Below are positions 8,564-16,224 of a DNA stretch of 64,000 nucleotides, piece by piece. The DNA comes from Apopatosoma sp963618495 (GTDB taxonomy: Bacteria; Bacillota; Clostridia; Oscillospirales; CAG-272): NCBI GenBank assembly GCA_963618495.1, contig CAVESF010000004.1, positions 36,681 through 100,680 of the forward strand. The letters are read 5' to 3'. How positions within the stretch are numbered: position 1 is the stretch's first letter; every line of letters starts with the position of its first letter. The notes under the pieces were generated by a model. It saw only the letters and a program-made list of their open reading frames with translations, was not told the DNA's origin and did no database searches. A program made the translations under genes and the position numbers.

Positions 8564-9844
8564 ATGGAGAAAATCGTTATAGACGGCGGAAACGCACTGC
8601 ACGGAAGAATAGAGGTCAGCGGCATGAAAAATGCCGCCGTGCCGATAATATTTGCCTGCGTTGCCGTGGGTGATGTCTGCATCATCGAAAATCTTCCTCA
8701 TATAAGCGATGTGGAAACATCACTTGAAATACTTTCGTCGATAGGCGTGCGTGTGCGCTATCTTGCCGAAAACAGCGTGGAGATAGATGCGCGCGACGCT
8801 TCGCCCGCTTCCGCTCCCTGCGACCTCGTGAAGAAAATGCGCGGCTCGTATTATCTCATCGGAGCTATGCTCGGGCGCTTCGGAAGCGTTATGGTTGGTC
8901 TTCCGGGGGGATGTGATCTCGGCGCGCGCCCGATAGACCAGCATATCAAGGCTTTTGAGGCGCTGGGTGCGGAGGTTACCGTAGACGGCGGCTTTATCGA
9001 TGCGCAGACCAAAAACGGCATAACGGGCGCGGGCATTTATTTTGACTGCGTGACCGTCGGCGGCACGATAAATACTCTCCTTGCCGCCGTGCGCGCCAAA
9101 GGAACCACCGTCATTGAAAATGCGGCAAGAGAGCCGCATATCGTCGATGTGGCAAACTTTCTCAACTACTGCGGCGCGAATATCACCGGAGCGGGCACGG
9201 ATACGATAAAGATAAAAGGCACGGATGACCTGCGCGGTTGCACATATGCCATCATCCCCGATATGATAGAGGCAGGCACATTTATGATAGCGGCGGCGGC
9301 GACGCGCGGCAGGCTGTATATCAATAATGTTATCCCCAAGCATCTCGATGCCATCTCGGCAAAACTTGTGGAAATGGGCGTTTCCGTCGAGGAATTTGAC
9401 GATGCAGTGCTTGTTTCGCACAAGGGAGAGCTTTCTCCCGTGACGATAAAAACCATCCCGTATCCAGGTTTCCCGACGGATATGAACCCGCAGGCGGCGG
9501 TTCTTCTCTGCCTTGCAAACGGCACGAGCCGATTGCATGAGACGATATATGAAAACCGATTCCGTTATGTCGAGGAGCTGAAGCGCATGGGCGCGAATAT
9601 CAAGGTGGAAAAGAGCATCGCCACGATAACGGGCATCGACCATCTTGAGGCTTCCACCGTGCGTGCCGTGGACCTTCGCGCAGGCGTTGCCATGGTTATA
9701 GCGGGACTTGCCGCACGCGGCAGGACGGAAATAGACGATATCTATCATATAGAGCGCGGATATGACAATATAACAAGCAAATTCAAGGCTGTCGGCGCAA
9801 ATATACATAAGGTCGTGATGCCCGACCCGTTCGTTACCATCTGA
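8564..9844 (+). CDS. murA: UDP-N-acetylglucosamine 1-carboxyvinyltransferase
   Basis: This cytosolic enzyme transfers enolpyruvate from PEP to UDP-GlcNAc, the first committed step of peptidoglycan synthesis. The 426-residue length is normal. The N-terminal substrate motif GMKNAAVPI is present. Cys117 in GGCDLGARPIDQH matches the PEP-binding cysteine that fosfomycin attacks. The C-terminal part has the FPTDMNPQ and ENRF motifs. It lies 41 bases after the YycI-like gene, so cell-wall signalling genes and a wall-synthesis gene probably share a transcript. Confidence 0.97.
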   Translation: MEKIVIDGGNALHGRIEVSGMKNAAVPIIFACVAVGDVCIIENLPHISDVETSLEILSSIGVRVRYLAENSVEIDARDASPASAPCDLVKKMRGSYYLIGAMLGRFGSVMVGLPGGCDLGARPIDQHIKAFEALGAEVTVDGGFIDAQTKNGITGAGIYFDCVTVGGTINTLLAAVRAKGTTVIENAAREPHIVDVANFLNYCGANITGAGTDTIKIKGTDDLRGCTYAIIPDMIEAGTFMIAAAATRGRLYINNVIPKHLDAISAKLVEMGVSVEEFDDAVLVSHKGELSPVTIKTIPYPGFPTDMNPQAAVLLCLANGTSRLHETIYENRFRYVEELKRMGANIKVEKSIATITGIDHLEASTVRAVDLRAGVAMVIAGLAARGRTEIDDIYHIERGYDNITSKFKAVGANIHKVVMPDPFVTI

Positions 9845-9867
9845 AAAAAAGAAGAAGGACTGCAAAA

Positions 9868-10551
9868 ATGAGGGAAATAAGCGTATTTGATATTATCGGA
9901 CCTGTAATGATAGGTCCCTCCAGCTCGCATACGGCAGGTGCGCTTCGCATAGCGCAGACGGCACGCAAAATAGCGGGCGGCAATGTAAAGGCGGTTACTT
10001 TCCGTCTCTACGGCTCTTTTGCCAAAACTTATTCGGGACACGGCACCGACCGCGCACTCGTGGCGGGTATGCTCGGCTTCGATACGGGCGACTACCGCAT
10101 AAGGGATTCATTTAAACTGGCAAGTGAAGCGGGGCTTGATTTCCGTTTCGATATCTGCGAAGAAAATATGCCCGAACTGCATCCAAATACCGTTGACATC
10201 ACGATGACGGGCGAAAACGGCGAGGTGACAAGCGTGCGCGGCTGTTCCGTCGGCGGCGGCAATATCAAAATAGTGATGATAAATTCCGTCGCGATAGAGT
10301 TTACGGGAGAATACAATGCGCTTTTTATTTCGCAATACGATAAGCCGGGCGTACTTGCCGATATCTGCCTTGTGCTTGAGGAAAAGGAGATAAATGTCGC
10401 ATATATGCGCGTTTATCGCGAGGAAAAGGGTACGAATGCTTATTCTGTCATAGAAATAGACGGCTCGGCGGATGAGAGCGTTATCGAAAAGCTGCGGCGG
10501 CTCAATAATATCCGCTCGGTAAAATACCTTACGGCGGAGGCGGAAAAATGA
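9868..10551 (+). CDS. sdaAB: L-serine ammonia-lyase, iron-sulfur-dependent, beta subunit
   Basis: This subunit of the two-part L-serine dehydratase works with the alpha subunit to convert serine into pyruvate and ammonia. The N-terminal half has the family motif GPVMIGPSSSHTAGA. The C-terminal half is an ACT domain (about 150-220; ISQYDKPGVLADICLVLEE), which may sense an amino acid. It is 227 residues long. It follows murA by 23 bases and overlaps sdaAA by 4 bases (ATGA). Serine fermentation fits an anaerobe. Confidence 0.95.
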   Translation: MREISVFDIIGPVMIGPSSSHTAGALRIAQTARKIAGGNVKAVTFRLYGSFAKTYSGHGTDRALVAGMLGFDTGDYRIRDSFKLASEAGLDFRFDICEENMPELHPNTVDITMTGENGEVTSVRGCSVGGGNIKIVMINSVAIEFTGEYNALFISQYDKPGVLADICLVLEEKEINVAYMRVYREEKGTNAYSVIEIDGSADESVIEKLRRLNNIRSVKYLTAEAEK

Positions 10552-11435
10552 ATTTTATCAATGCAAAAACGCTGATTGCAATATGTGAGAGCGAAAATAT
10601 AAAGATTTCCGAGGCGATGCTCCGGCGCGAGGCGGAAATTTCGGGCGATAGCCGCGAAAATATCATCGTGCGGATGAAACATTCGCTTGATGTGATGCGC
10701 GAAAGCGTTGCCGAGGCGGGAAATAACAAGAGAAAAATGCTCGGCGGTTTCATCGGTGGAGAAAGCGCCGCCATGCTCCGCCGCATAAAGGAAAAAGGCT
10801 CTGTGGCAGGGCTTTCTTCGCTTGCTTCGGCTTATGCCATGGGCGTGCTCGAGGTCAATGCTTCGATGGGCAGGATAGTCGCAGCGCCGACGGCGGGTGC
10901 TTCGGGCGTACTTCCGGGGATACTTGTCGCTTCGGCGGAAATATACGGTTTTTCCGATGAAGAACTTACGGCGGCACTCTTCAATGCGGGCGCGATAGGA
11001 TATATCACGGCGAGAAATGCGAGCATTTCGGGCGCAGAGGGCGGCTGTCAGGCAGAGGTGGGAACAGCTTCGGCTATGGCGGCATCGACACTCTGCGAGC
11101 TTTTCGGCGGCACGCCGAGGGAATGTCTCTCCGCCGCGGGCGATGCGATAGCAAATATTCTCGGGCTTGTCTGCGACCCTATCTGCGGGCTTGTGGAAGC
11201 ACCTTGCCAGAAAAGAAACGCCATGGGCGTTTCAAACGCGGTGATATGCGCCGAGATTGCGCTTGCCACAGGCGGCAAAACGCTCGTGCCTTTTGATGAG
11301 GTGACAGAGGCGATGCTCAGCGTAGGGAAGAGTATACCGTATCAGCTCCGTGAAACTGCGCTCGGCGGCATGGCGGCGGCGAAAAGCGTGAGGGATCGCA
11401 AGCCCAAATGCGCGGGGTGTGAAAGGGAATGCTGA
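10548..11435 (+). CDS. sdaAA: L-serine ammonia-lyase, iron-sulfur-dependent, alpha subunit
   Basis: The catalytic subunit binds a [4Fe-4S] cluster that activates the serine hydroxyl. Candidate cluster cysteines are in EGGCQAEVGTA, the paired CDPICGL segment and EAPCQKRNAMG, all conserved family signatures. At 295 residues it has the normal length of a separate alpha subunit. An extra CAGCEREC-like cysteine tail closes the protein. Its start overlaps the sdaAB stop, so both subunits should be made in equal amounts. The cluster makes the enzyme oxygen-sensitive. Confidence 0.95.
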   Translation: MNFINAKTLIAICESENIKISEAMLRREAEISGDSRENIIVRMKHSLDVMRESVAEAGNNKRKMLGGFIGGESAAMLRRIKEKGSVAGLSSLASAYAMGVLEVNASMGRIVAAPTAGASGVLPGILVASAEIYGFSDEELTAALFNAGAIGYITARNASISGAEGGCQAEVGTASAMAASTLCELFGGTPRECLSAAGDAIANILGLVCDPICGLVEAPCQKRNAMGVSNAVICAEIALATGGKTLVPFDEVTEAMLSVGKSIPYQLRETALGGMAAAKSVRDRKPKCAGCEREC

Positions 11436-11577
11436 AAAAGTGAAAATGATTATATTTTTATTTTGTCTATCGGCTATATTGAGGTTTTTATTTTGTAGGA
11501 GCCCTCGACCTCTCAAGCCTCCTCAAAGGCTTGCACGAAACTTTAATTAGCGGCGAAAACTTTAATTGAAAGCAAAA
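11436..11577. other. Gap after sdaAA with short repeat modules
   Basis: The gap contains TTTTGTAGGAGCCCTCGACC, a module related to sequences at 14560 and 46041, and the AAACTTTAATTAGCGGCGAAA module found in other repeat blocks. No gene is seen. Confidence 0.5.
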
Positions 11578-11613
11578 ACAAAAGCGTTGCTTTTTTGAAA
11601 AGGCAACGCTTTC
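11578..11613. terminator. Bidirectional terminator between sdaAA and the AraC gene
   Basis: AAAGCGTTGC (11581-11590) and GCAACGCTTT (11603-11612) form a 10-bp stem. On the minus strand the stem is followed by TTTTGTTTTTG, so it should end the AraC transcript. Confidence 0.8.
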
Positions 11614-11617
11614 ACTA

Positions 11618-12487
11618 TTATTGTTTCTGTTCTTCTGCGTATTTTTTCGGGCTCAGTCCCGTTTCTTTTTTGAAAATATAACTGAAATGCGAAAGGTTAT
11701 TGAAGCCTGTCAGACGGCAGGTATCATCGACGGAAAATCCGTTGCAGAGATATTCTTTTGCCTTCATTATTCGGCATTGCCGCACATATTTCATCGGCGT
11801 ACAGCCGACAATATCCGAAAAAAGTTTGCAGAAATGATTTTTCGAGACGAACATTTTTGCGCTGATGCTCTCAAGCGTCAAATCCTCGCCGAGATTTTCA
11901 TGGATATACCGCATAGCCGTATATGCGCGTCGATAATCCGCATGACGGCGCGGTATATCTATCGGATAATGCGCAAAAAACATTTTATTCAGATATATCA
12001 AAAGCTCGCATACAGCGCATCTTCTGAGCAGATCAGAACCGTAATCCGTCAGGCAGTCGCTATATTCTATTGTCTTATCCATATATTCGCGCACGCGCTT
12101 TGCCTCGGAAACGGAAAGCGGCAGATACGCCGTCTCCGGCGTAGTGCGCGAAAAGAAGCAACGAAGCAGATCCGTTTGTTCCGTGCATAGCTTTTCGATA
12201 CATTCCGGAGCAAAATACATTACATATCTTTCATACGGAAGGTCGGCAGGGCAACGCACGCGATGCAAATCCATATCATTGAAAATGAGCAGACTTCCCG
12301 CTTTCGGCTCGATAGTCAGATTATCTATCTGACATTCCGCACCGGGCGTGAGGATGAAGGTTATCTCAAAAACCTTGTGAATATGGAAATTTCCGGTTTT
12401 GCCGTTTTCGCTTCTTGCGTGCCAGATTCTGAAATCATCTTCAAAATCTTCACTGTACTGTCTTAAAATTTCGTCCTTTTCCGCCAA
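11618..12487 (-). CDS. AraC-family transcriptional regulator
   Basis: The 289-residue regulator has an N-terminal cupin-like sensing domain (about 15-110; HIHKVFEITFIL and a jelly-roll pattern) and a C-terminal AraC/XylS DNA-binding domain with two helix-turn-helix units (about 185-285; LESISAKMFVSKNHFCKLF, then DDTCRLTGFNNLSHFSYIFKK). The start is TTG at 12487, supported by GGAGGAGG 8 bases upstream; the nearby ATG is out of frame. It is the last gene of the alpha-galactosidase operon and probably controls galactoside use. Confidence 0.88.
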   Translation of the reverse strand: MAEKDEILRQYSEDFEDDFRIWHARSENGKTGNFHIHKVFEITFILTPGAECQIDNLTIEPKAGSLLIFNDMDLHRVRCPADLPYERYVMYFAPECIEKLCTEQTDLLRCFFSRTTPETAYLPLSVSEAKRVREYMDKTIEYSDCLTDYGSDLLRRCAVCELLIYLNKMFFAHYPIDIPRRHADYRRAYTAMRYIHENLGEDLTLESISAKMFVSKNHFCKLFSDIVGCTPMKYVRQCRIMKAKEYLCNGFSVDDTCRLTGFNNLSHFSYIFKKETGLSPKKYAEEQKQ

Positions 12488-12513
12488 GGCACATTCCTCC
12501 TCCCTGCATATTT

Positions 12514-12705
12514 TTAACCGAAAAGCGTACAGCCTATGCTTTTGAAATGGGCTATTTTTTTATCTATTTCGGCTTCGTCTATTTTAAATTCCGCGGCGAG
12601 GCACTTTTTGCAGAGAAATTCCTCCGCGTCGCGATAAACAAGTCTGCGGTATATTGCCATCTCATCGCATGAGAGATGCGCGCCGCACTTTTTGCATTCC
12701 GCCAT
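12514..12705 (-). CDS. Small zinc-ribbon-like protein
   Basis: This is a 63-residue protein with CKKC near the start and CKKC in the middle, giving a C-x2-C...C-x2-C pattern likely to bind one zinc ion. The remainder is charged and helical. Its ATG at 12705 overlaps the alpha-galactosidase stop by one base (TAATG), so translation is probably coupled. A longer frame upstream of the ATG lies inside the neighbouring gene and is rejected. The function is unknown. Confidence 0.75.
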   Translation of the reverse strand: MAECKKCGAHLSCDEMAIYRRLVYRDAEEFLCKKCLAAEFKIDEAEIDKKIAHFKSIGCTLFG

Positions 12706-13838
12706 TATTTTACTTTGACAAGTTTTGCGGTGAATACGCGGCAATCCTGCGCGGGAACACGAGCCTCGAAATATTCCTTGGCTATGCCGAGTTTTTCTCC
12801 TGTGAAGCTGTCTGTCACATCAAAGCCGTAGCCGCAAAGCGGGTCGAGACCTATCTCATAATAAGGAAGCATGATATCCTTATCGGATTCATAAGGATTG
12901 AAGAAACCTATTGCAAATTCACCCGCCGTAAGATGACGGAAGCAGATTATGTTTTCGGGAGCGCCTCTGTTATCGCGGACAAACATCGGCGGGCGGGATT
13001 CTTCATCCTGATTTATGCGGATAAGCTCCTTGTTGAGGAGCAGGCTTTTTATCTCGGGCGACATATTGCGTATATCGCAACCTATGATGAGCGGCGACAT
13101 AAACATACACCAGAGTGCGAAATGATAGCGATACTGCCCGAGTGTGCAACCCTCGCCGGGACTGATATTGCCCTTGCCGGAGAGACCGCATACGAGCATA
13201 TCTATATCATTGAAGCAGCCTGTGCCGGAATAGCCGAGATTTGGCATCTGGCTCTCGGAGAGCTTGCGTATGGATGGGAAATTATCAAAAATATCGCCTG
13301 TGGAGCGGTACATATGCGCGCCCACGCTTCTTGCCCATGTCCATACCTGTGAGTTACCCCAGTTGCACATGGAGAAGAGAATCTCTCTGCCGCTTGCCTT
13401 GAGCGCGAGCGACATTCTGTTATATGAAAGCTGGCTCTGCATCGAGGGATGATAGCAGTTATCGTATTTGAGCAGGTCAACGCCTACCTCGGCAAAATAT
13501 TTCGCATCTTCAAATTCATGACCGAAGCTGCCGGGATAACCTGCGCAGGTCATAACACCGCAGCAGGTATACATGCCGAATTTGAGTCCTTTTGAGTGAA
13601 CATAATCGGCAACATATTTCATCCCATGCGGGAATTTGACGCGGTCGGCTACGAGATTGCCGTTTTCATCGCGCTTCTTTTCCGACCAGCAGTCGTCTAT
13701 TGTGAGATATTCGTAGCCGGCGTCAAGAAGCCCTGTATCAACCATGGCATCTGCCATCTGCATTATCATTTCTTCATTGATATCTTTTGTGAATGTATTC
13801 CATGAGTTCCAGCCCATAGGCGGTGTTTTTGCGAGCAT
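12705..13838 (-). CDS. Alpha-galactosidase, glycoside hydrolase family 27
   Basis: The 377-residue enzyme hydrolyses terminal alpha-galactose from oligosaccharides such as raffinose-type sugars or galactomannan. It starts with the family hallmark TPPMGWNSWNTF, followed by TIDDCW. The likely nucleophile is Asp126 in LLKYDNCY and the acid/base is Asp182 in YRSTGDIFDNF. A beta-sandwich domain closes the protein. No signal peptide is visible, so it should act in the cytosol on imported sugars. The ATG at 13838 is chosen because GGAGG lies 9 bases upstream; two earlier in-frame codons are too close to, or upstream of, that site. It is the first gene of an operon with a consensus promoter. Confidence 0.93.
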   Translation of the reverse strand: MLAKTPPMGWNSWNTFTKDINEEMIMQMADAMVDTGLLDAGYEYLTIDDCWSEKKRDENGNLVADRVKFPHGMKYVADYVHSKGLKFGMYTCCGVMTCAGYPGSFGHEFEDAKYFAEVGVDLLKYDNCYHPSMQSQLSYNRMSLALKASGREILFSMCNWGNSQVWTWARSVGAHMYRSTGDIFDNFPSIRKLSESQMPNLGYSGTGCFNDIDMLVCGLSGKGNISPGEGCTLGQYRYHFALWCMFMSPLIIGCDIRNMSPEIKSLLLNKELIRINQDEESRPPMFVRDNRGAPENIICFRHLTAGEFAIGFFNPYESDKDIMLPYYEIGLDPLCGYGFDVTDSFTGEKLGIAKEYFEARVPAQDCRVFTAKLVKVK

Positions 13839-13875
13839 CGATTTCATCCTCCGTAAAGGTAATATTGTTATCTCG

Positions 13876-13904
13876 ATTATACCTGTTTTTTCGCCGATTG
13901 TCAA
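13876..13904 (-). promoter_or_regulatory. Consensus sigma-A promoter of the alpha-galactosidase operon
   Basis: On the minus strand a perfect TTGACA (13904-13899) and a perfect TATAAT (13881-13876) are 17 bases apart. Such a strong core promoter suggests repression, or limitation at another step, when substrate is absent. Confidence 0.9.
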
Positions 13905-13931
13905 CATAAAGCGGCTAAAAAGGGCAAAAAA

Positions 13932-14176
13932 ATACCCGCCGATCCGTGTACGCCAGAATTAAGTCCCTGCGTAAGCAAGGGCGGTACTCGTCCGAAAGCT
14001 TTGCGCTCCCAGCGTCCGTTATAATCGTGTCAAAAGCAGGAAAATAACGGGAGGTCTGCATCCCGACATCCGGTATTGAGTTCCAAGTGTAAGGTGTAGG
14101 TTTAATTAAAGCATATCACGCGATAAGCAGGCATTATGACGCGTTTTCCCGAAGCGCGGGAAAGGCGTATTTTTTG
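13932..14176 (+). ncRNA. Candidate structured RNA, rod-shaped, possibly 6S-like
   Basis: This stretch has no reading frame but folds by hand into a long rod. ATCCGTG near 13942 pairs with CACGCGAT near 14118, TACGCC with GGTGTA (one G-U pair), GGTACTC with GAGTTCC, and CCGTTAT (14016) with ATAACGG (14044). A small hairpin, CCCTGC-GTAA-GCAAGGG, sits in the central open region. A hairpin and T-run end it at 14139-14176. The G-U pair and the terminator favour the plus strand. The rod with a central bubble resembles 6S RNA, but no covariance model was run and no promoter is clear. Confidence 0.4.
14139..14176 (+). terminator. Terminator of the candidate RNA
   Basis: ACGCGTTTTCCCG and CGGGAAAGGCGT form a stem followed by ATTTTTTG. 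Confidence 0.65.
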
Positions 14177-14195
14177 TTTGCATGGGATTTTTGCG

Positions 14196-14530
14196 AAAAA
14201 TCGTAAAAGGGGTTTTTCTTCTCACGCTTTTGAGTGACCAAAAGCGCGGCAAAAGTCATTTAAGAGGATTTTCCATCCTCTTAAAAATCTTCTTCCGCGT
14301 GCACGAGTTAGCCGCACAAGCCATGCGTGGCAAGTGCATGCGGCAAAGGGCATACAATAAAGTCGGTAGTTTTGTATCCTCCGCAGTCTCATACTACCAC
14401 GCGTGCGAACATAGCGCACGAGAAAACCGAGCAGATTCGTGCACGCATTGTCTGCACGCCCGCATATAAAAGATGGGCGGGCGTGGGTGGAGCATGTGCG
14501 CTGACGGGATGGAGAGATATTTTTTATTTT
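14196..14530. repeat. Mosaic intergenic repeat block 2
   Basis: It carries the module CACGCTTTTGAGTGACCAAA with AAAAGTCATTTAAGAGGA, an inverted pair GAGGATTTT/ATCCTCTTAAAAATC, GTGCGAACATAGCG (also at 34241) and GCGCTGACGGGATGG, the reverse complement of the module at 29623. It continues into a gap of more than 300 bases without a supported gene. Confidence 0.6.
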
Positions 14531-14636
14531 GGGTGTTTGCTGTACTCCGACTTTATCTTGTAGGGGTCGGCGTCTTCGACGACACGTCACAAAACTATGA
14601 AGTTACACTCCCTATTATATGTCCTTGTGTGCGCGA

Positions 14637-14933
14637 TTATTCGTCGTCGGAATCATCGTCGTAGTCGATTTCCGAGAAAAGTTCATCCTCAAAAACATCG
14701 GCGATACGGTCAAATTCATCATCGTCATCCACCGTGACGAGGATTTCATCTCCGTTTTCATCCTCTTCTATTTTAAGTATCACATATTCTCCGTCCTCGT
14801 TGTCCTCAAGCGGGAGAAGCGCATAATATGTCACGCCGTCCAGCTCTCTGATGCCGAGAACCGAGAAATTTATTTCTTTTCCGTCCTCATCGGTGAGGGT
14901 TATGGTTTCATCTCCGTAGAGTTCATCTGCCAT
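14637..14933 (-). CDS. DUF1292 family acidic protein
   Basis: The 98-residue protein is very acidic and ends in a run of Asp and Glu. The core (ETITLTDEDGKEINFSVLG, then YYALLPLED and EYVILKIEEDE) is the DUF1292 domain found across Firmicutes, usually near alaS and ruvX; here it stands alone. The function is unknown. ATG 14933 is chosen because AAAGGA lies 8 bases upstream; a longer frame adds 12 unsupported residues. It has its own promoter. Confidence 0.88.
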   Translation of the reverse strand: MADELYGDETITLTDEDGKEINFSVLGIRELDGVTYYALLPLEDNEDGEYVILKIEEDENGDEILVTVDDDDEFDRIADVFEDELFSEIDYDDDSDDE

Positions 14934-15001
14934 GGTAAAATCCTTTCCGGCTTGTATTTGACGGTGCACGCGCCGAGGCGCACCGACCCTTCTGTATTTA
15001 T

Positions 15002-15030
15002 ATTTTACAGCAAATCCGCAAAAAAGTCAA
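15002..15030 (-). promoter_or_regulatory. Promoter of the DUF1292 gene
   Basis: TTGACT (15030-15025) and TAAAAT (15007-15002) are 17 bases apart on the minus strand. Between it and the gene lies an inverted repeat around GGTGCGCCTCGGCGC that could fold in the leader. Confidence 0.75.
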
Positions 15031-15040
15031 TACGCAGAGC

Positions 15041-15634
15041 TTATTTTGCGGGATTTATGTATTTCCAGTAGCTTTTCATATAGATAGCTCCCGAAATGAC
15101 GGTCATTACGCTCATCATCGCCATCAGCACATATTGGAAAATAAGCAGAATCAACGCGCCGACAGAACCATCCGCAAGATTGAAAAGAGGCATGGCAAGC
15201 GAAAGAATGATGAAGAACATCTGCGAAACGGTTTTCACCTTGCCGTAGATATTCGCGGGAACGACAACGCCGCATCCCGCCGTTACGAGTCGCATGCTTG
15301 TGACGGCAAGCTCGCGGAAAATGACGATTACCGTTGAGATAAGCAAAAGCTTGCCGAAAATGTCGTTATCCGCAAGGAAGCAGAGCGATATCAGCGCAGA
15401 AAGCACGAGAATCTTATCCGCAAGCGGGTCGAGAAACTTGCCGAAATCCGTTATCAGCCCGTATTTTCGCGCTATTTTGCCATCGGCAAAATCCGTCACC
15501 GAAGCGATGATGAATACAAGGAGCGCCGCAAGCCTGTTCCATGCGAAAGCCGATGATGGCTCTATCAGCATGAAAGCGATGAAAAACGGTACGAGAATTA
15601 TTCTTATTACGGTTAGTCTGTTCGGTAGATTCAT
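15041..15634 (-). CDS. pgsA: CDP-diacylglycerol--glycerol-3-phosphate 3-phosphatidyltransferase
   Basis: This integral membrane enzyme makes phosphatidylglycerol phosphate, the precursor of phosphatidylglycerol and cardiolipin. The catalytic CDP-alcohol phosphotransferase motif is present as DFADGKIARKYG followed by DFGKFLDPLADK, with all the metal-binding aspartates. Several membrane helices follow. At 197 residues the length is typical. The ATG follows a GGAGG site, and a promoter lies just upstream. Confidence 0.95.
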   Translation of the reverse strand: MNLPNRLTVIRIILVPFFIAFMLIEPSSAFAWNRLAALLVFIIASVTDFADGKIARKYGLITDFGKFLDPLADKILVLSALISLCFLADNDIFGKLLLISTVIVIFRELAVTSMRLVTAGCGVVVPANIYGKVKTVSQMFFIILSLAMPLFNLADGSVGALILLIFQYVLMAMMSVMTVISGAIYMKSYWKYINPAK

Positions 15635-15674
15635 TTTTTCCTCCGCGGTTTTGCCGCTTTTTCTTTATGCTGAT

Positions 15675-15703
15675 ATTTTATCATCTGCTCGGCAATATTT
15701 CAA
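15675..15703 (-). promoter_or_regulatory. Promoter of pgsA
   Basis: TTGAAA (15703-15698) and TAAAAT (15680-15675) are separated by 17 bases on the minus strand. Confidence 0.75.
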
Positions 15704-15730
15704 GTGCTTTATGTGAATTTTTACCTCTTT

Positions 15731-16210
15731 TTATTTTACGAGGATTTCCATCTGCGTTTCTTTGACAAACATCCCCATTTTTTCGTAAAATGCGCGTGCG
15801 CTGTCGTTGCCTTCCCATACATTGAGCGTGAGGTCATAGCAGCCCTGCTCCTTCGCATATGCGAGCGCATAATCAAAAAGTTTTGTTCCGATATGCGCGC
15901 CGCGGCAACTCTCGTCTATGCAGAGGTCGTCGATAAAGAGCGTTTTGAAATCGTGCATATTCGTCGAAAAGGGCTGACGCTTCATCTGGCAGAAAACATA
16001 GCCGCGCACAGCGTCATTTTCGTCTGCCGCGACGAAAACGGGCGTTTTCTCGTTCGCGAGAATGCCGCAAAGCTCCTCCCCGGTATATTTTGTGCTTCCC
16101 GAGATAAAAATATCGGGTCTTATTTTCGCATGAAGTTCGAGAACCTCCGAGAGAAGCTCCGTCAGCTTCGGTATATCACGCGTTTCCGCTTTTCTTACTG
16201 TTATTTCCAT
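15731..16210 (-). CDS. GNAT-family N-acetyltransferase
   Basis: The 159-residue protein shows the acetyl-CoA binding A/B motifs of the GNAT fold: LFIDDLCIDESCRGAHIGTK with the R/Q-x-x-G-x-G/A type loop, and the C-terminal NDSARAFYEKMGMFVKE segment. The substrate cannot be told from sequence; a small amine, amino acid or peptide is possible. It is 14 bases downstream of rimO, so it is probably in that operon. An AAGAAGGCG site precedes the ATG. Confidence 0.85.
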   Translation of the reverse strand: MEITVRKAETRDIPKLTELLSEVLELHAKIRPDIFISGSTKYTGEELCGILANEKTPVFVAADENDAVRGYVFCQMKRQPFSTNMHDFKTLFIDDLCIDESCRGAHIGTKLFDYALAYAKEQGCYDLTLNVWEGNDSARAFYEKMGMFVKETQMEILVK

Positions 16211-16224
16211 TTTTTTCGCCTTCT

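Noticed and set aside
8720..9865. 381-residue minus-strand frame opposite murA
   Set aside because: murA is certain; the antisense frame has no domain and biased composition.
13932..14176. tRNA, RNase P, tmRNA or SRP RNA
   Set aside because: None of their conserved cores (for example GAGGAAAGTCC or GGTCCGGAAGGAAGC) is present.
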